From Verrucomicrobiota bacterium (GTDB lineage: Bacteria; Verrucomicrobiota; Verrucomicrobiia; Limisphaerales; UBA9464), in assembly GCA_017302195.1 (NCBI GenBank), contig JAFLEG010000376.1, positions 1-5,267 of the forward strand: a DNA stretch of 5,267 bases, written 5' to 3'. Position 1 is the first letter of the stretch; every line of letters begins with the position of its first letter. Positions 1 to 5,267 of this stretch are shown here, one piece after another. The notes beneath the pieces are model-generated. The model saw nothing but the letters and a program-made list of their open reading frames with translations, was not told the DNA's origin and searched no databases. The translations under genes were made by a program, and so were the position numbers.

Positions 1-1
1 C

Positions 2-2476
2 CAGCGGCGCGCGCACGAGGTCATCACGCAGTGCGCCGCCCTGGGCACCGCAAATCCGATCCTCTCCATTCACGACGTGGGCGCGGGCGGCCTGTCCAAC
101 GCCTTCCCGGAACTGGTCCACGGCGCCGAGCGTGGAGCGCGGTTTGACCTGTCCGCCGTGCCCCTGGAGGAGTCGGGGCTCGCCCCCAAGGAAATCTGGT
201 GCAACGAGAGCCAGGAACGCTACGTGCTGGCGGTCCGGCCCGAATCCCTGCCGCTGTTCGAGCAGATTTGCCACCGCGAGCGGTGTCCGTTCGCGGTGGT
301 CGGGCGCGCCACCGCGGAGCCTCAACTGATCCTGGAGCAGGGATCCGGGGGCGCCCGCCCCATTGACATGCCCATGGAGGTCCTGCTGGGCAAGCCGCCC
401 CGGATGCGACGCGAGGTCACCCGGGTGACCTGGACCCCGGAGCCGTTCACCACAGAAGGCATCCTTCTGCGCGACGCCGCGCTCGCCGTGCTGCGGCATC
501 CGACCGTGGCCTCCAAGCGCTTCCTCATCACCATCGGCGACCGCACGGTCGGCGGCATGTCCTCGCGCGACCCCATGGTCGGTCCCTGGCAGGTGCCGGT
601 GGCCGACTGTGCCATCACCCTGGCCGACTACTCGGGGTTCCGCGGCGAGGCGATGAGCATGGGCGAACGCACCCCGCTGGCCTCGGTGAACGCCCCGGCC
701 TCGGGACGGATGGCCGTAGGCGAGGCCCTGACCAACCTGCTCGCGGCCCCCGTGGACCTGGACCGCGTCAAGCTGAGCTGCAACTGGATGGCGGCCTGCG
801 GCGAACCGGGCGAGGACGCCGCGCTGTACGACACCGTGAGGGCGATCGGCCTGGAACTGTGCCCGGCCCTGGGCATCAGCGTGCCGGTGGGCAAGGACAG
901 CCTGTCCATGCGCACCCGTTGGACGTCCGACGGCACAACTCGCCAGATCACCGCGCCGGTGAGCCTCATCGTCAGCGCCTTCGCCACCGTCGCGGATGTC
1001 CGGCCCGCCCTCACCCCGCTGCTGGCGCCCGGGCCCAGCGTACTGCTGCTGGTGGACCTGGGGTTCGGACGCAACCGCATGGGCGGTTCCCTGTTCGCCC
1101 AGGTAACCGGTCAGTTCGGCGGCGAGACACCCGATCTGGACGATCCCGTGCGCCTGAAGTCGCTGTACGCTGCGGTCAACTCTCTCCGCGCCGAAGGCCG
1201 CCTGCTGGCGTATCACGACCGCAGCGATGGCGGACTCTGGAGCTGCCTTTGTGAAATGGCCTTCGCATCACACCGGGGCCTCGCGGTAACTCTGGATTCC
1301 CTGGTCCGCGCCTCGGAGAAGGCCTCCCCCGGCGGCCAGGATCACGCCCTTCGCGCCCTCTTTTCCGAGGAACTGGGCGTCGTGTTGCAGGTGGCGGAGG
1401 CCGATGTCGCACGCGTCCAATCCGTCCTGGACGCCGTCGGATTCTCAGGCCAGGTGCATGCGGTGGCGTGTCCGTTCGATGCCGGCGTGATGCAGGTCGC
1501 CGTCTCGGGGAGCGTCCTGCTGGAATCCGATCTGCGGACACTGCATCAGGCCTGGGACGAGGTGAGCTGGCGCATCGCCACCCTGAGGGATCATCCGGCC
1601 AGCGCGGAGTCTGAACACCGGATCCAGGGTGATCCCAACGATCCCGGACTGCATGTGCATCTCACCTTCACGGCCCCCGCCGCCGCCCCGAAACCCGCGG
1701 CGCACCGCAGCGAGAGCCCCCGGGTGGCCATCCTGCGGGAGCAGGGCGTGAACAGCCACCTGGAGATGAGCTATGCGATGGCGTCCGCAGGATTCGAAAC
1801 CGTGGACGTGCACATGACCGACCTGCAGTCCGGACGGCTCCGGCTGGAGACCTTCCGCGGCTTCGTGGCCTGCGGTGGTTTCACCTTTGGGGACACCCTG
1901 GGGGCCGGCGAAGGTTGGGCCCGGTCCATCCGCTTCAATCCGGCCCTGCTGGAGCAGTTCCAGGCCTTCTTTGCCCGTCCTGACACCTTCGCCCTGGGAG
2001 TCTGCAATGGCTGCCAGATGATGGCCGCACTCTCCCCCATCATTCCCGGCGCCGGGGCGTGGCCGAAGTTCACCCGCAACCGGAGCGAGCAGTTTGAGGC
2101 GCGGCTGAGCCTGGTGGAGATTCTCGACAGTCCCTCGATCTTCTTCCGGGGCATGGCCGGCAGCCGGATCCCCATTGCCGTCTCGCATGGCGAGGGCTTC
2201 GCCGACTTCTCCCAACGGGGCGATCCCGCAACAGTTCACCGCGCCGCGCGCTTTGTGGACCACCACGGCCGCCCGACGGAGGTGTATCCGTACAATCCCA
2301 ATGGAAGTCCGGACGGCCTGACCTCCGTCACCACGCCGGACGGACGCTTTACGGCGATCATGCCGCATCCGGAGCGGGTGTTCCGGAACATCCTGATGAG
2401 CTGGACCTCCGGCAACCGCAGCGACCACAGCCCGTGGATGCAGATGTTCCACAACGCCCGCACCTGGTCGGCATGA
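2..2476 (+). CDS. purL: Phosphoribosylformylglycinamidine (FGAM) synthase, large single-chain type, 5'-truncated by window edge
   Basis: Catalyses the fourth step of de novo purine synthesis in the cytoplasm: FGAR + glutamine + ATP to FGAM + glutamate + ADP + Pi. The frame is open from base 2, so the true start lies upstream; GTG at 77 is an internal valine (HDVGAGGLSN), not a start. The 824 visible codons match the E. coli-type enzyme (about 1300 aa), so roughly the first 470 residues are missing. Fragment residues 1 to about 130 are the end of the first AIR-synthase-like half. The second half follows, with GEAMSMGER (215), VPVGKDSLSM (294) and YHDRSDGGL (404). A class I glutamine amidotransferase domain starts near 574 (RVAILREQGVNSH), with nucleophile Cys668 in GVCNGCQMM and His789/Glu791 in MPHPERVF. 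All catalytic-triad residues visible here are intact. The stop TGA at 2474 lies 60 bases before kdsC. The family assignment is very secure. Confidence 0.97.
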   Translation, partial: QRRAHEVITQCAALGTANPILSIHDVGAGGLSNAFPELVHGAERGARFDLSAVPLEESGLAPKEIWCNESQERYVLAVRPESLPLFEQICHRERCPFAVVGRATAEPQLILEQGSGGARPIDMPMEVLLGKPPRMRREVTRVTWTPEPFTTEGILLRDAALAVLRHPTVASKRFLITIGDRTVGGMSSRDPMVGPWQVPVADCAITLADYSGFRGEAMSMGERTPLASVNAPASGRMAVGEALTNLLAAPVDLDRVKLSCNWMAACGEPGEDAALYDTVRAIGLELCPALGISVPVGKDSLSMRTRWTSDGTTRQITAPVSLIVSAFATVADVRPALTPLLAPGPSVLLLVDLGFGRNRMGGSLFAQVTGQFGGETPDLDDPVRLKSLYAAVNSLRAEGRLLAYHDRSDGGLWSCLCEMAFASHRGLAVTLDSLVRASEKASPGGQDHALRALFSEELGVVLQVAEADVARVQSVLDAVGFSGQVHAVACPFDAGVMQVAVSGSVLLESDLRTLHQAWDEVSWRIATLRDHPASAESEHRIQGDPNDPGLHVHLTFTAPAAAPKPAAHRSESPRVAILREQGVNSHLEMSYAMASAGFETVDVHMTDLQSGRLRLETFRGFVACGGFTFGDTLGAGEGWARSIRFNPALLEQFQAFFARPDTFALGVCNGCQMMAALSPIIPGAGAWPKFTRNRSEQFEARLSLVEILDSPSIFFRGMAGSRIPIAVSHGEGFADFSQRGDPATVHRAARFVDHHGRPTEVYPYNPNGSPDGLTSVTTPDGRFTAIMPHPERVFRNILMSWTSGNRSDHSPWMQMFHNARTWSA

Positions 2477-2544
2477 CCGGATCCTCCGGCCTTTCCAGAT
2501 TGATCAACCCCGGCCGCCCGTTTCCCATCCGCGGCGATGTCTGA
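2473..2544 (+). other. Possible 23-codon mini-ORF bridging purL and kdsC
   Basis: ATG at 2473 overlaps the purL stop as ATGA. It opens a 23-codon frame ending TGA at 2542-2544, inside the first codons of kdsC (start 2537). The peptide would read MTGSSGLSRLINPGRPFPIR followed by GDV, and it resembles no family I recognise. It could carry ribosomes from the purL stop to the kdsC start, which has no visible Shine-Dalgarno sequence. It could equally be chance: short open frames are common in GC-rich DNA. I see no proof that it is translated. Confidence 0.2.
2477..2489 (+). other. Small hairpin just after purL stop
   Basis: CCGGA (2477-2481) and TCCGG (2485-2489) are perfect inverted repeats around a 3-base loop, starting right after the purL stop. 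The stem is only 5 bp and is followed by CCTTTCC rather than a T-run, so it does not meet the usual form of an intrinsic terminator. It may be a weak mRNA 3' structure or chance. Apart from this hairpin and the mini-ORF, the 60-base purL-kdsC gap shows no -35/-10 promoter pair that I can support. Confidence 0.2.
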
Positions 2545-3067
2545 TTCCCCTGGCCTGGAGGAGCGCCTCCGAAAAATTCGCCTGTTCCTCTGCGACGTGG
2601 ATGGCGTGCTGACCGATGGCACCGTGTGGATGGGAGGCGGGGGCGAAATGAAGCGATTCCACATTCGCGACGGGTTCAGCCTCCGCTTCCTGCAGCAGGC
2701 GGGCATCCGGGTGGGCTGGATCTCCGCCCGTCCCTCCCCGGCCACCACCGAGCGGGCGCACGACCTCAAGATTGATTTCCTGCGCCAGTCGCCGGAGCCC
2801 AAGGTCACCGTCATCGAGTCTCTGCTGCGCGAACTGAACCTGCCCTGGGAGCAGGTCAGCTTCATCGGGGACGACCTCCTGGATCTGGGCGTGCTGCGGC
2901 GGGCGGGATTTGCCGCGGTCCCTTCGGATGCCGTTCCTGAGGCGCGCGAGCGCGCTCACCACGTGTGCCGGCATCCCGGAGGCCACGGTGCGGTCCGCGA
3001 GGTGGTGGAGCTGATCCTCAAGGCCCAGGGCCACTGGGACGCCGCCGTGGCGAAATTCGCTTCCTAA
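2537..3067 (+). CDS. kdsC: 3-deoxy-D-manno-octulosonate 8-phosphate phosphatase (KDO-8-P phosphatase), HAD family
   Basis: Hydrolyses KDO-8-phosphate to free KDO and phosphate in the cytoplasm, before CMP activation for the LPS inner core. The 176 residues fit the compact, cap-less KdsC type (E. coli 188 aa). HAD motif I is LFLCDVDGVLTDG, with nucleophile Asp20 and acid/base Asp22. FHIRDGFSLR (41-50) matches the KdsC RDG segment. Motif II is Ser63 in ISAR, motif III Lys89, and motif IV GDDLLD (111-116). The C-terminal PGGHGAVREVVELI (147-160) matches the KdsC tail that reaches the active site of a neighbouring subunit in the tetramer. Two motifs deviate from E. coli: SAR for TGR and GGH for GGR. 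ATG 2537 is the only start after the in-frame stop at 2501, and no Shine-Dalgarno is visible. The lpt genes downstream support the LPS role. A related sugar-phosphate phosphatase is a less likely alternative. Confidence 0.9.
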   Translation: MSDSPGLEERLRKIRLFLCDVDGVLTDGTVWMGGGGEMKRFHIRDGFSLRFLQQAGIRVGWISARPSPATTERAHDLKIDFLRQSPEPKVTVIESLLRELNLPWEQVSFIGDDLLDLGVLRRAGFAAVPSDAVPEARERAHHVCRHPGGHGAVREVVELILKAQGHWDAAVAKFAS

Positions 3068-3095
3068 GCCCCGGTTCCGCCCTGAAAGTCATCCC

Positions 3096-3581
3096 GTGAA
3101 CCGACGCCACCGGCCCGCGGCCTGCGGGATCCTTGCCGCCAGCCTGCTCGCCGGGCCGTGGTTTCAGGTGGATGCCCAGGCCCCGGCGGCTGGAGGAACC
3201 AACGCACCCCGCAAGGCCGCCTTCGTGTTCCCATTCAAGAAGGGGGACCGCCTGGTGGCCCGTTTCAGCAGCGTCGAGGCGCCACGTCCGCTCTCCACCA
3301 CCCTGGTTGAACTCAAGGGATTCAAGGTGGAGACCTTCAACGCGGATGGCACACCGAATTTGGTGGGGGATGCCCCGGTCTGCCTCCTCAACATCACCAG
3401 CAGAGACGCCTCCTCCAGCGGTCCGCTGACCCTGACCCAGGTGGGCGGGGCCTTCTCCCTGCGCGGGGAGGGCTTCCACTGGAACCAGGACGACGAAAGT
3501 CTCCGACTCTCCAACAAGGTGCATGCCGTGTTCCAACTGCGCGCCAGCGCCGCAGGCGCCCTGCTTTCCCCACCCAAGTAG
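3096..3581 (+). CDS. lptC: LptC-like LPS export periplasmic protein
   Basis: Probable LptC, which passes LPS from the inner-membrane LptBFG transporter to LptA. The 161-aa product starts at GTG 3096, 28 bases after kdsC; no other start codon lies between the kdsC stop and this point in frame. A basic N-terminus (NRRHR) is followed by a hydrophobic stretch (about 8-25) and an Ala-x-Ala site at 27-29, which looks like a cleavable signal peptide. The rest is rich in predicted beta-strands. The stretch FSLRGEGFHWNQDDESLRLS (120-139), running on into NKVHAVF, resembles the repeated strands of the LptA/LptC beta-jellyroll family. E. coli LptC is 191 aa and keeps its N-terminal anchor. The assignment rests on this pattern plus its place between kdsC and lptA; overall similarity to classic LptC is weak, so a lineage-specific LptA/C-fold protein is the alternative. 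No strong ribosome site is visible. Confidence 0.68.
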   Translation: MNRRHRPAACGILAASLLAGPWFQVDAQAPAAGGTNAPRKAAFVFPFKKGDRLVARFSSVEAPRPLSTTLVELKGFKVETFNADGTPNLVGDAPVCLLNITSRDASSSGPLTLTQVGGAFSLRGEGFHWNQDDESLRLSNKVHAVFQLRASAAGALLSPPK

Positions 3582-3587
3582 CCCGCC

Positions 3588-4178
3588 ATGAATCATTCCC
3601 TGCCCTCCCGAATCTCGGTGACCCTTGCAGCGGTCGCCGTGACCGCCGCGATCCACGCGGCCGACATGTCCTTCGATCAGGCCACCCTGAAGTCCGAAGG
3701 TGCCGAGTTCTCCCTGGGCGCCGGCAACCATCACTTCTGGGACCAGGTCGAGTTTCGCTATCCCGGGATGCTGGATCTCGACTGCGCCGATCTTCGCATC
3801 CTGCTGATCCCGGGCGGCCAGAAGATTGACCGCCTCATTGCCAGCAACGACGTGGTCATGACCCTGGTGCAGCGGGGCACCAATGCCGCCGGATTGCCCG
3901 GCAATCGCACGGGGGGCACCAACCGCATCTATGCCGCTGTCGCCGAGTACACCGCCACCAATGACACGGTCACCCTCACCGGATCCCCCGCCTTCGGACA
4001 GCCCTGGGTGGAGGGCGTGGAGGGTTCCTTCCGCGCGGATGTCATCACCTTCGACCGGCTCCGGGACAAGATCGGCGCCCGCGGCAACTTCAAGATGATC
4101 ATCCGCCCCGACGCGCTGCCCAAGGGAACCCTGGATCCCGCCAAGGCCGCGGCGAAGCCTCCCGCGTCTTCCCAGTGA
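3588..4178 (+). CDS. lptA: LPS transport periplasmic bridge protein LptA (OstA-like)
   Basis: Probable LptA, whose beta-jellyroll units line up into the periplasmic bridge carrying LPS from LptC to LptD. The 196 residues (E. coli 185) begin at ATG 3588, six bases after the lptC stop. A signal peptide is clear: a hydrophobic core at about 10-22, with cleavage near Ala24/Ala25. OstA-like features follow in the usual order: QKIDRLIASNDVVMTL (78-93), AAVAEYTATNDTVTLTGSP (116-134) and a final adVItfDr...ARGN strand pair. A Gly/Thr/Asn-rich insertion (about 97-113, GTNAAGLPGNRTGGTNR) separates two strands and probably forms a surface loop. The last 20 or so residues are Ala/Pro/Lys-rich and likely disordered. 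The stop TGA (4176-4178) overlaps the lptB GTG. The adjacent lptB strongly supports the call. Confidence 0.83.
   Translation: MNHSLPSRISVTLAAVAVTAAIHAADMSFDQATLKSEGAEFSLGAGNHHFWDQVEFRYPGMLDLDCADLRILLIPGGQKIDRLIASNDVVMTLVQRGTNAAGLPGNRTGGTNRIYAAVAEYTATNDTVTLTGSPAFGQPWVEGVEGSFRADVITFDRLRDKIGARGNFKMIIRPDALPKGTLDPAKAAAKPPASSQ
4175..4178 (+). other. GTGA stop/start overlap, lptA-lptB
   Basis: The bases GTGA hold the lptB start GTG (4175-4177) and the lptA stop TGA (4176-4178). With no Shine-Dalgarno motif in the preceding TCCCGCGTCTTCCCA, translation of lptB probably depends on ribosomes finishing lptA (inferred termination-reinitiation coupling). Confidence 0.7.
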
Positions 4179-4942
4179 ACGTCGCCTCCGCAGATTCTCC
4201 GGCCGCTGCCACGCCACCGCAGTCCCTCCTGCAGGTCACGGGCTTGGTGAAGGCCTACCGCGGACGCCGAGTGGTCAACGGGGTGGCCATCCATGTGAAT
4301 CCCGGCGAGATCGTCGGACTGCTGGGCCCCAACGGCGCCGGCAAGACGACCAGTTTCAACATGATCGTCGGGGTGATCCGGCCGGACGAGGGGCGCGTGG
4401 ATTTCGACGGCCAGGAGATTACCCGGCTTCCGATGCACCTGCGCGCTCGGCGGGGCATCGGCTACCTCACCCAGGAGCCCAGCGTCTTCCGGAAACTGAC
4501 CGTCGAACAGAACCTGCTCGCCATCCTGGAAACCTGCCGGGGCGACCGCGAGGAGCGCGCCACCCGGCTGCGATACCTGCTGGAGGAGCTGGAGCTCACG
4601 CCGCTGGCCAAGAGCTACGCCTACCAACTGAGCGGCGGCGAAAAGCGCCGCCTGGAGATCACCCGGGCGCTGGTCACCAGCCCGCGCCTGATGCTGCTGG
4701 ACGAACCCTTCGCCGGCATTGACCCCATCGCCGTGTACGAGGTGCAGAAGATTGTCCGGCGCCTCAAGGAGCGCGGCCTCGGAATCCTGATCACCGACCA
4801 CAACGTCCGCGAGACCCTGAAGCTGGTGGACCGCGCCTATCTCATCCACCACGGCGAGGTGGTGTACGAGGGCGACGCCGCCCGCATGGTCGAGGACCCG
4901 CGGGCGCGGGAAATCTATCTCGGACCCGATTTCAACCTGTGA
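4175..4942 (+). CDS. lptB: LPS export ABC transporter ATP-binding protein LptB
   Basis: Cytoplasmic ATPase of the LptB2FG transporter, which hydrolyses ATP to extract LPS from the inner membrane. All ABC motifs are intact in the 255-aa product: Walker A GPNGAGKTT (51-59), Q-loop Gln100 in YLTQEPSVFRKLTVEQN, signature LSGGEKRRLEITRAL (152-166), Walker B LMLLDEPFAGIDP (172-184) and switch His209 in ITDHNVRETL. The EPSVFRKLTVEQN and EPFAGIDPIAV wording separates LptB from the similar branched-chain amino acid ATPases (LivG/LivF). The C-terminus DPRAREIYLGPDF is typical of LptB. The GTG start at 4175 overlaps the lptA stop (GTGA) and gives about 18 extra Ala/Pro/Ser-rich residues before the ABC fold at LLQVTGLVKAY; no better start or Shine-Dalgarno is seen. 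LptF and LptG, its membrane partners, are not in this window. Confidence 0.96.
   Translation: MNVASADSPAAATPPQSLLQVTGLVKAYRGRRVVNGVAIHVNPGEIVGLLGPNGAGKTTSFNMIVGVIRPDEGRVDFDGQEITRLPMHLRARRGIGYLTQEPSVFRKLTVEQNLLAILETCRGDREERATRLRYLLEELELTPLAKSYAYQLSGGEKRRLEITRALVTSPRLMLLDEPFAGIDPIAVYEVQKIVRRLKERGLGILITDHNVRETLKLVDRAYLIHHGEVVYEGDAARMVEDPRAREIYLGPDFNL
4939..4942 (+). other. GTGA stop/start overlap, lptB-hprK
   Basis: GTG 4939-4941 (proposed hprK start) overlaps the lptB stop TGA 4940-4942, the same arrangement as at lptA-lptB. The preceding bases (CCCGATTTCAACCT) contain no Shine-Dalgarno. If this start is right, hprK output would be tied to LptB translation. The alternative hprK starts, GTG 4972 or 4978, would break the overlap. 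Confidence 0.55.
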
Positions 4943-5267
4943 ACGTTCCCGCAGCCCGCAGCGCTCCGCCGGTGACGGTGGAACGGTTCTATACCCAGGT
5001 CGGCGGCGACCTGGGATTGCGCCTCATCGCCGGCGCCGTTGGACTCAAGCGTCCGATCCGCGAGCCCACCGTGAACCGGCCCGGCCTCGCCCTTGCCGGG
5101 TTCAAGCAGTACTTCGCTCCGAAACGGGTCCAGGTGCTCGGAAACGTGGAGACCTCCTATCTGCGTTCCCTCGCCCCGGAGGTCCGCGATGAGCGGGTGG
5201 CCGCCTTCTTCGCCCACCGGATCCCCTGCGTGGTATTGTGCCGCAACCTCCGGCCGGGACGGCTGCT
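4939..5267 (+). CDS. hprK: HPr kinase/phosphorylase, N-terminal domain, 3'-truncated by window edge
   Basis: HprK phosphorylates the phosphocarrier HPr on a serine using ATP or PPi and also removes that phosphate, a switch for carbon metabolism. Only 109 codons of a protein usually about 310-340 aa are present, covering the HprK N-terminal domain. Visible family signatures are TVERFYTQVGGDLGLRLIAG (13-32), REPTVNRPGLALAGFKQYF (41-59), RVQVLGNVETSYL (63-75) and HRIPCVVLCRNLRPG (93-107). The P-loop kinase domain and HPr-binding region lie past base 5267, so catalytic competence cannot be judged. The start is taken as GTG 4939, overlapping the lptB stop; GTG 4972 or 4978 are alternatives that begin at the conserved domain. 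No ribosome site is visible for any of them. The placement directly after lptB is discussed under findings. Confidence 0.88.
   Translation, partial: MNVPAARSAPPVTVERFYTQVGGDLGLRLIAGAVGLKRPIREPTVNRPGLALAGFKQYFAPKRVQVLGNVETSYLRSLAPEVRDERVAAFFAHRIPCVVLCRNLRPGRL

Noticed and set aside
77..79. GTG at 77 as the purL start
   Set aside because: The frame is open and conserved upstream to base 2 (QCAALGTANPILSIHDVGAGG), so this codon is an internal valine.
1445..2452. Long minus-strand open frame (335 codons) opposite purL
   Set aside because: It lies wholly opposite the conserved glutaminase half of PurL, has no recognisable motif, and is the kind of shadow frame expected in GC-rich codon-biased DNA.
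2948..2957. Perfect 10-bp palindrome GAGCGCGCTC inside kdsC
   Set aside because: It lies in conserved coding sequence (RERAHH), is made of GC-rich codons, and has no operator or terminator context; chance is sufficient.
3068..3095. kdsC-lptC gap as a promoter site
   Set aside because: Only 28 bases, with no -10/-35 pair and no hairpin; operon continuity is simpler.
3018..4217. Minus-strand open frame of 399 codons opposite lptC and lptA
   Set aside because: Its Gly/Arg/His-rich, motif-free composition looks like a codon-bias shadow. The + strand genes have signal peptides, family motifs and operon spacing that explain the region.
3929..4852. Minus-strand open frame of 307 codons opposite lptA and lptB
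   Set aside because: It sits opposite fully conserved ABC ATPase motifs and shows no domain of its own.

Overview
This is a gene-dense, GC-rich window (G or C dominates third codon positions) with every supported gene on the + strand. The gene set is purL (3' part), kdsC, lptC-like, lptA, lptB and hprK (5' part). It points to a Gram-negative, LPS-producing bacterium that also carries HPr kinase. The weak signal sequences, absent Shine-Dalgarno motifs, GTG starts, Thr-Asn-rich insertions in the envelope proteins and direct lptB-hprK junction would fit Verrucomicrobiota or a relative. A proteobacterium is not excluded; the phylum is inference only.

Layout: positions 2-2476 encode the last 824 residues of a large, single-chain FGAM synthase (PurL) of purine synthesis; the first third lies upstream of the window. 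A 60-base gap follows, holding a tiny ORF and a weak hairpin. From 2537 to the end runs a tightly packed envelope cluster: kdsC (KDO-8-phosphate phosphatase), a short LptC-like secreted protein, lptA, lptB, and the N-terminal domain of HPr kinase/phosphorylase, which runs off the right edge. Gaps are 28 and 6 bases, then two 4-base GTGA stop/start overlaps, so kdsC to hprK probably forms one transcript. No clear promoter or terminator is visible between purL and kdsC, so read-through from purL is possible.

How they work together: KdsC makes free KDO for the LPS inner core. LptB is the cytoplasmic ATPase that powers LPS extraction, and LptC/LptA form the periplasmic path to the outer membrane. 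LptF/G, LptD/E and other KDO enzymes are not in the window. HprK would phosphorylate HPr on serine, a carbon/energy control step; its coupling to lptB is the most interesting aspect of context.

No RNA gene, mobile element, CRISPR array or clearly novel system was found. The region looks like conserved core genome with modestly unusual gene order and translation signals.
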